A stretch of 64,000 bases of DNA, taken from Ustilaginoidea virens (taxonomy: Eukaryota; Ascomycota; Sordariomycetes; Hypocreales; Clavicipitaceae). Below are positions 57,629-64,000 of the stretch, one piece after another. Under the pieces are notes generated by a model, which was not told the DNA's origin, did no database searches, and saw only the letters and a program-made list of their open reading frames with translations. Positions within the stretch are counted from its first letter, which is position 1. Each line of letters begins with the position of its first letter. The DNA lies in the NCBI RefSeq assembly GCF_000687475.1, contig NC_057321.1, positions 2,852,001 to 2,916,000 of the forward strand, given 5' to 3'. A program made the position numbers and the translations under genes.

Positions 57629-60600
57629 ATAATAGCCAGTCAGAACGTTCCTACCGATAATAACCTAAGCTATACAGTAGAGGTAGAAGAATCTGATAAT
57701 GACTAGGAAATTGCCCAGCTTAAGGATGACTAATAGGAAATGAGAAAAGAATTCAACTATAAATTTAATCGAATGAATTCTAAAATCGATTTTTTGGCTG
57801 ATAAAATGGGCACTTTAGTAGATAGACTAACCAAGCCTGTTGCTAGCCTACTATCACAAGATATGATGGATGTGGATACCTTCCAAACCCCTGTGGGTAA
57901 GGGAAATACACTACTACCCAAAGCCCAATAGTAACCCCTACCGGTTCCATCCAGCATTAGCAGCCAAGTCAGCGCTATAGCTATTAAAGAACTAGCTAAA
58001 ATAGCCAATGGATTCTAGGAATCCCAAAAGCTAACGGGGGCATCTAACTTTGACTAATGGAAACAAGCCTTTATGATACAACTTAGGGCACTTAATATCG
58101 CTAAATTTATCGAAGAACCTTCTATTGCTAGCAATTTCAACGATTTAGAGCAAGCACTTTTACTATTACTTATTAAGAATAGTTGCATAGAAGGACCAGC
58201 TGCTGCTATTAACTGGTGCACTGACCTAGAGTCAGCCTTTATGTTACTCACTAAATAGTATTCTCACTCGTTAGATGTATAGCAGACCTACCTATACCTA
58301 GCCTTCCATCAACTAAATTTTATAGGCTATAAGGGTACCTTAGAATCTTTTAACGCCTCCTTTAATAGCTACCTATCTAGGTTATAAATTTTAGGCTCCC
58401 AAATATAACCTTTCGACCAAATCAGCTAGTATTTACATACTATAGAAGGGGTCTTTTTTTAGTAGGCAGAACGGCACCGCATAATAATGAGAATCGCCTA
58501 TACTTAGGGAAATACATCAAATATTAACCTGCAATTTTATATGGTTGATTTACTGGAAGAATAACGCATTAAAGGGTCATTAGTAGCAAGGGCTACCACC
58601 CACCTCGCAAAGGTTAAGGGTGCCGCTACTAACAGCAATAGTAGCAAGTCGGCTAGTAACAACGCTAGCAAGGGTGGTAAAAACACTACTACTAACGCCA
58701 ATAAAAAGAAATAGGGGTCTTCTTCTACCCAATAATAAGGGTCTTTTTTAGCTATATAAGGCAAGCCGGAAAATAAGAAGAAGAATAAAGAAAAGAAAGA
58801 TTTAGCTAATAAAGCAGATACCCTATAAAAGACCGACGAAAAGGAAAAGACTATTAATTCCTTTGTATTAGGGAATTATAACACTCTAAGTCTTATACCT
58901 AGTGAGATAGCCTATTCTTCCTTCTAGGACCGCGAATGTATGCAATTTCTAGCTACCAGCTATAGTGCACAATCTAATGGGAAAACGCTAATAGATTCTT
59001 TACTCTACGATACTGGTTCTACGGTGCATATTATTAACGATAAAAAGCGCTTCACCTACTTCCAACACTATACCGGAAACAGACCAGTCATTAGCATAGG
59101 TGGTGGCCCAATTAAGCCCAGTGGGTGGGGTATAGCGCGTTTTACCGTGCTATAGGGCACCAACCCACCTCAGTGGGGCACCTTAGAGCTTACCAACGCC
59201 CTCTTCATACCAGCTTTTAATATTAATATCTTTAGCGGCGTTAAATACTATCTGAATTGTGGCAGTATTTAGGGCCAAAGCCTAGTTAACAGCAACAATA
59301 AGTGCATTGGGCTTCTTAATTTTAAGAAGTATGGCTTCTTTTTATAATAAAAAGGGGTAGATTCGCCGTTTTTATACTATACTAGCTAAAATCACCCGGC
59401 TATATATAATATCTTGGTCGAAATACCTGCCCTAGCCAACCCAGAAGAATATAAGGAATATCCCCTACTAGAGGATTTACCTACCCTACTAGCTGACTCA
59501 GACCTTCTATATCCACCAGCTAATTCACAAGCTGACCTACCAGCTAGTCCTGGTTTTTCGGTGGTACTAATAGAGGCTGCTATTCCTAATACAGCCCAAC
59601 CACTATAGAGGGCCCCGGTCGCCCTCAACCCTGCTCTAGTACCAGCTGCTGATATAGAATATTAAAAGCTGCTATTACTAGCCGGCCTTTGGCACGTTAG
59701 GCTAGGGCATATCGGAATCCAACTTCTTAAGAAGACTTACGCCGCTACAGCCGGCTTACCTGACCTTAGTAAGGTAAAGGATTCTGATTTTAACTATATC
59801 GCCTATAAAAGGGTAAAGTCAGTACGGCGTTTTACATCAGGGGCTATACCAGACCCTATGCATTGTTTGGATATTATAGAGGGCGATATTTTCTAAATTA
59901 ACCCTCTACTATACAACAAACGCCCTATTTGCCTCATCTTAGTAGACCGGAAATCACGCTTCTGTTGGGTGCATTTACTACCTAATAAAGAAGGACCCAT
60001 GGTATTCCCAGTATTATAGGGGTTCTTCTAAGGTCTTAGGAATCGCTACGGCAAATCAGCTATTAAATTCCACTATAATAGTGGTAAAGAAATTAACGAC
60101 GTTATTATAGCCTGGCTAGCTCTTAAGGGTATAGATTTTTTAATATCTTCCCCTTATATTCATAAGCAAAATGGGTTAGCAGAATGCTTTATACGGGTTA
60201 TTATTGACTGACTTAGAGCTACTATGCTTTGGTCTCGGCTACCTTCTTACCTTTAGTCTGCAGTAATTCTTAGTATTACTACCTTAGTAAATCTAATAGC
60301 AGTTATAAACCGTTCCTTGTCACCTTTCGAGGAATTAAAGAAGGACTTTCCGGAAATTACGCACTACTACCTACCCGACCTTATTAGCTTTAGGGCTATT
60401 AGTGCGGCTATAGAAGTGCTAATGCCTCTAGAAAAACGGGTCATTAGCTATAAGCTGGCCCCCCGGACCGAGTCAGGTAGGTTACTAGCTACGCTAGGTA
60501 ACGGCACCTACCTTATCTATATCCCATATCGCCGGGTCGTCACTAAGACGTCTTTTATTACCTTCACTTACCAAAATGAAGGAATAGGCCCTATTTTAAG

Positions 60601-63328
60601 TGGCCTAAAGGGTAATTTTGATTTCTAACCGCCTTCTAATTTAGAGGGGGTAAATATCGACCAAATTGCTTTAGAAGAGCCTATTTAGAAGTCGCCTCGC
60701 CTAAATATGCCTATTTCAGGCGTAGCCGAGGGCATAGGCCTACTATAGGCTACGGATCCAATACAGCCCACAGGCCCACCACAACCAATGGGCCTAATAC
60801 AGCATACGGATCTACTATAACTAGTGGGCCTACCACACCTAATGGGCCTACTATAGCACTCTGCAATATTTCTTAGCAATTCGCCGTCTTTCGATTCTAA
60901 ATCGCTTTAGCCTAACTTAGCTTTTTAGCTTAGGCAAGACGGTCTTCTTTCACCGGCTAAGGAAAATACGCCTTTTTCCTATACAAAAAGGCTGCAAATG
61001 CTAGGAAATGCAGGAAGCTCTCGTCACTAGGAATCTTAACTATAGAGATTTTCCGAATCCGTTACAAAAGTGGGCATACCCCGCATATGTGAAAATTCTG
61101 ACTCGCCCTATATAGAAAATTTTCAATGGTCCGAATCTCAAAGGCCTACACACATTGATTTTCTGCGACTTTCCGACATAATAGATTCTGCCTTTTCGCC
61201 CGGCTTCCTAGTAAATATAGTATTTCGCTATAGTAAAACGCTGCCTACACTAGAATATCTGAAATTCGAGAGTTTAGATATCGCCTTAAATGAGAGACCG
61301 TGGGTAAAAATATTTCGAGCATTAGAAAATATGCCGCCTATTCAGCCATACCAAATTAGGGCTACTAGGGGTAAAATTAGTACTAAAGGAAGAATGCAGC
61401 CACGGATACGAGACGTGCAAGGTATCCTAAATTACGGATACTATAGGTCACTTGACCTATAGTCTGACCCACAGACTGACTAATAGACTGACCAATAGTC
61501 TGACCAATGGGGTGCTTTCCTACCCACCTAGCCGAAAAACGACCAGATTTTTGGATACCTAGGCAGCCCCCCAGAGGCTCCTATATAGGATTTCCCCCCT
61601 TCCTATGCTTTTTACCAGCAAATGTACAATATTTGCTATGCAGTAAAGATTAAGGCTGCAAAACGGGCCCCAGAAGGTATGCCTAATAGCTAGAAGGAAG
61701 TCTTATATAACCCACAAAAGGATAGCTGGGTTAAGGCCTTATTTTCGGAATTCGAGCAATTAATCGATTTAAATATCTTCCAATTTATTCCTAAGTCTAG
61801 TATTCCTACTAGTAGGAAAATATTGCGTAACCGGCCTATTTTTCGTGTTAAGAAAGATACGAATAATAACCCGATTAAATATAAGGCACGATTAGTTGTT
61901 AAAGGCTTTATGCAGGTATTTGGGCAAGACTTTACGGAGACCTATACCTCTACTTCGATCCTACTAATATAGAGGATTATCCTTGCTTTTACTACTGTAA
62001 ATAATTGGGAAATAGAGCAGATCGACTTTATTGGTGCCTTTCTAAATAGTGAACTACTGGAGACGATTTATATAGAGATTCCAGCTGGTTTTCTAGAATT
62101 TGCAGAAAGCCTACTCTTACCTAACCCAGCCTTGTGGTCTGACTAGTAGCATCGTCGACTTCTAGCCTTGCTTACTAAGGTTAGATATGACCCCTTTGCA
62201 TTATAGGTCATACTGTTGAAGAAAGCCTTATATGGGCTAAAATAAGGCCCTCGCGAGTAGCAGTCACGGTTAAAAGACCTTTTAATACAAAAGGGTTTTA
62301 AGCCGTTACTTTCTGATGCTGCCGTCTTCTATAATAAAGGAACGCATACCTTTATTGTGACCTATATAGATGACTGCTTGATTGTCGGTCCGGACCTTAG
62401 CTATACTGACCAGCTTAAGGCCAAATTCCATAAGGTTTATGCTATAGAAGACCGAGGACCTGCCTCTTTCTTTCTTAGAGTGCAGATTATTAGGGATAGA
62501 GAAAAGGGCCTATTATGGCTGCACCAATCGCAATTTATTGCGGAAGTCCTTAAGAAATTCAACTTTAAGGACGCACGACCGCATCTAATCCTACTACAGC
62601 CTGGTATACTTGCTGAGGCTGACGATATACTGCTGGATGCTAATAATCAATACTTATTCCAGCAGCTGGTAGGGACATCGATATGGTTGATGATGATGTT
62701 AAGACCTGACCTTGCCTTTCTAACGCAATACCTATCACGATATATGCAATAGGCTTCTACTATACAGCTTAATACTGCTAAGGGCGTTTTTTGCTACTTA
62801 GCTGGTACGGCAAATATAGCTATCTATTACCGTTACCGAGCCGCTAAAGCTACTGTAGTATTAGCTGCATTTTCTGATAGCGATTTTGCTAGGTGCCGGC
62901 TTACTTCTAAGTCTACTGGTGGTTATCTTACTACCTTGAATGGTGGACCTATTAGCTAGAGGTCAAAACGGTCTTCGATTATAGTTTTGTTAACGCTTGA
63001 AGCCGAGTCTGATGCAATGCTTAAGGCGCTTCGCGAAGTGGAGTAGATATCTAATTTATTTAAAGAAATCCAGGTCGATATTTAACGCCCGATACCACTA
63101 TATTGCGATAACTAAGGGTCTATTTCTAATGCAAATAACCCAAATCAGTATGCCCGCACTAAGCATACCTTGCTTAAATTCCGGTATATACGTGAGAAGG
63201 CCCAAGCTGGCCTAGTAAAAATATCTTATTTACCTACGATAGATATGCCTGCGGATGGACTTACCAAACCACTTCCAAGCCCGAAATTCCCCATATTTCG
63301 GCAATTATTAGGGCTGCAATCCCTATAA
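57629..63328 (+). pseudogene. Cop2-A gag-pol polyprotein
   Basis: A single frame of about 1,900 codons, from a start decayed to ATA (57629) to TAA 63326-63328. Gag runs to about 58890, with NSKIDFLADKMGTLVDRLTK and a Ser/Asn/Lys-rich end. Protease is YDTGSTVHII (59006 on). Integrase has HVRLGHIGIQLLKK (about 59693), a decayed CxxC, and a core with DIIEGDIF, YNSGKEI and QNGLAECF (59869-60192). A 1-kb extra segment (60629-61640) precedes RT. RT (61660-62760) has FIGAFLNSELLETIY and YIDD intact at 62363-62374. RNase H has SDSDFARC and LEAESDAMLKAL. Stops are TAA/TAG, except a TGA near 60209 that the Cop2-B copy reads as CGA. Confidence 0.92.
60629..61640 (+). other. Extra coding segment between integrase and RT in Cop2-A
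   Basis: In frame with both neighbours. It starts with Gly/Pro/Met-rich repeats (about 60740-60860: DPIQPTGPPQPMGLIQHTD). A non-repetitive globular-looking part follows (61070-61462: FLRLSDIIDSAFSPGFLVN, LEYLKFESLDIALNERPWV). It ends with Ser/Thr-Asp-Gln repeats (61456-61512). Cop2-B has the same segment reversed. I recognise no family. Confidence 0.7.
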
Positions 63329-63393
63329 TTTTTTTTCTTTTTTTTTACGGGACTTCTTTCTTTTATTCTAACGCTAGGATTAGCCATGTTGCT

Positions 63394-63405
63394 AATCAGA
63401 GGGGG
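63394..63405 (+). promoter_or_regulatory. Cop2-A polypurine tract
   Basis: AATCAGAGGGGG immediately before the 3' LTR. Confidence 0.8.
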
Positions 63406-64000
63406 TGTTGAAATCAGCGCCTTTTTAGCTGTATTTTGGTACTGGTCTCGCCACCATACGACGTCTCTGCGTTGAGATATCGCGGTGGCTATACCAGGCG
63501 CTATGGTGGGGCACAGCGCCCCACAACGCCGATTACAGTGGGCCACAGCGCCGGTCACGGCACCGGCACAGCGCCCCACAGCCGGCCACAGCGGCCGGTC
63601 ACAGCGGGCCACAGGGCCCACAACAGGCGGCGCATTTCTATGGGATTACCAAATGGGCAAACCAGCACTTTCGGCCTTCTACATACAGTCACCCGCTACA
63701 CCGGTCATTTACGGCAGACCGATATAGGGCTTCCGGCCCGTACGGCAGGCTGTTATAGGGCATCCGGCATACCGCTATAAGCCATTGGGCTTGGTTGGGT
63801 ATGCACTGAGTAGGATATTGGGCATAGACTGGGCACGGTTGGGCAGGCCGACTTTTCGTCGGGTTTTTTCGCTATCTTTACGGTTTTTCATTATTTTTAA
63901 CCGCTCTTTCAAAATAGTAGAAATATATCCAAAATTCCCTCTTTCTAGCTAGAATAGTCACCAACAATTAGAATTAGATTTCCCTGACATCTTTGCTCTG
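63406..64000 (+). repeat. Cop2-A 3' LTR, truncated by the window
   Basis: TGTTGAAATC start; nearly identical to 56637-57230 over its visible length, with hairpin array at 63506-63621. High similarity to its partner suggests recent insertion. Confidence 0.95.

Larger units (their letters stand above)
56637..64000 (+). mobile_element. Cop2-A: copia LTR retrotransposon, cut by the window end
   Basis: 5' LTR 56637-57352, interior 57353-63405, 3' LTR from 63406 (595 of about 716 bp visible). It is the least decayed element here: long open stretches remain and the RT active site is intact. Inserted in Cop1-A; the right target site is out of view. Confidence 0.94.

Noticed and set aside
60685..60879. 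Cys/Arg/Gly-rich frame on the minus strand (also 23633-23860 in Cop2-B)
   Set aside because: It is the antisense reading of the Gly/Pro/Met-rich repeat in the Cop2 linker.

Overview
The window is 64 kb of nested transposable elements. No host protein gene, tRNA or rRNA gene was recognised. Three things point to the AT-rich heterochromatin of a filamentous ascomycete (Pezizomycotina) with repeat-induced point mutation (RIP). The elements are fungal types: Ty1/copia, Ty3/gypsy chromovirus and a Tad1-like LINE. Every coding frame is broken almost only by TAA and TAG, as expected when CAA, CAG and TGG decay by CpA>TpA. Eight of nine reverse transcriptases have lost a catalytic aspartate by TpG>TpA.

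Working names: Cop1, Cop2 and Cop3 are three copia-type families; Chr1 is a gypsy chromovirus; Lin1 is a Tad1-like LINE; sLTR is a small solo-LTR family. Layout from the outside inwards: (level 0) Cop1-A on the minus strand survives only at 3959-4333 and 56306-56636. (level 1) Inserted in it are Cop1-B (+, to 3958), Chr1-A (-, 4334-56305, flanked by the 5-bp duplication AAAAC) and Cop2-A (+, 56637 to past the window end). Cop1-B itself holds a Chr1-D fragment (1-405) and an sLTR (1249-1458). (level 2) Chr1-A was hit by Lin1 (5622-20353), Cop2-B (-, 20400-35380), an sLTR (36482-36697), Chr1-C (+, 38123-45444) and Chr1-B (+, 46774-54104). (level 3) Lin1 holds Cop3-A (11524-18946) and a Cop2 solo LTR (19007-19712); Cop2-B holds Cop3-B (25105-32519). 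Removing all insertions and one copy of each target duplication leaves a Chr1-A interior of 6838 bp, the same length as the uninterrupted Chr1-C interior, so the nesting model closes.

How the elements work: Chr1 encodes gag with a zinc knuckle, then protease, reverse transcriptase, RNase H, integrase and a C-terminal chromodomain. It seems to self-prime, because the 12 nt after the 5' LTR are complementary to a motif inside the LTR. Between pol and the 3' LTR it carries a conserved reading frame of about 590 codons on the opposite strand, the most unusual feature here. Cop2 encodes one gag-pol frame of about 1,900 codons with an extra segment between integrase and RT, and its primer site matches the anticodon arm of initiator tRNA-Met. 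Cop3 encodes a single frame of about 2,000 codons with a divergent RT active site. Cop1 has a long LTR containing a 48-bp minisatellite. Cop2 is the least mutated family and Chr1-A and Lin1 the most, consistent with their order of arrival.
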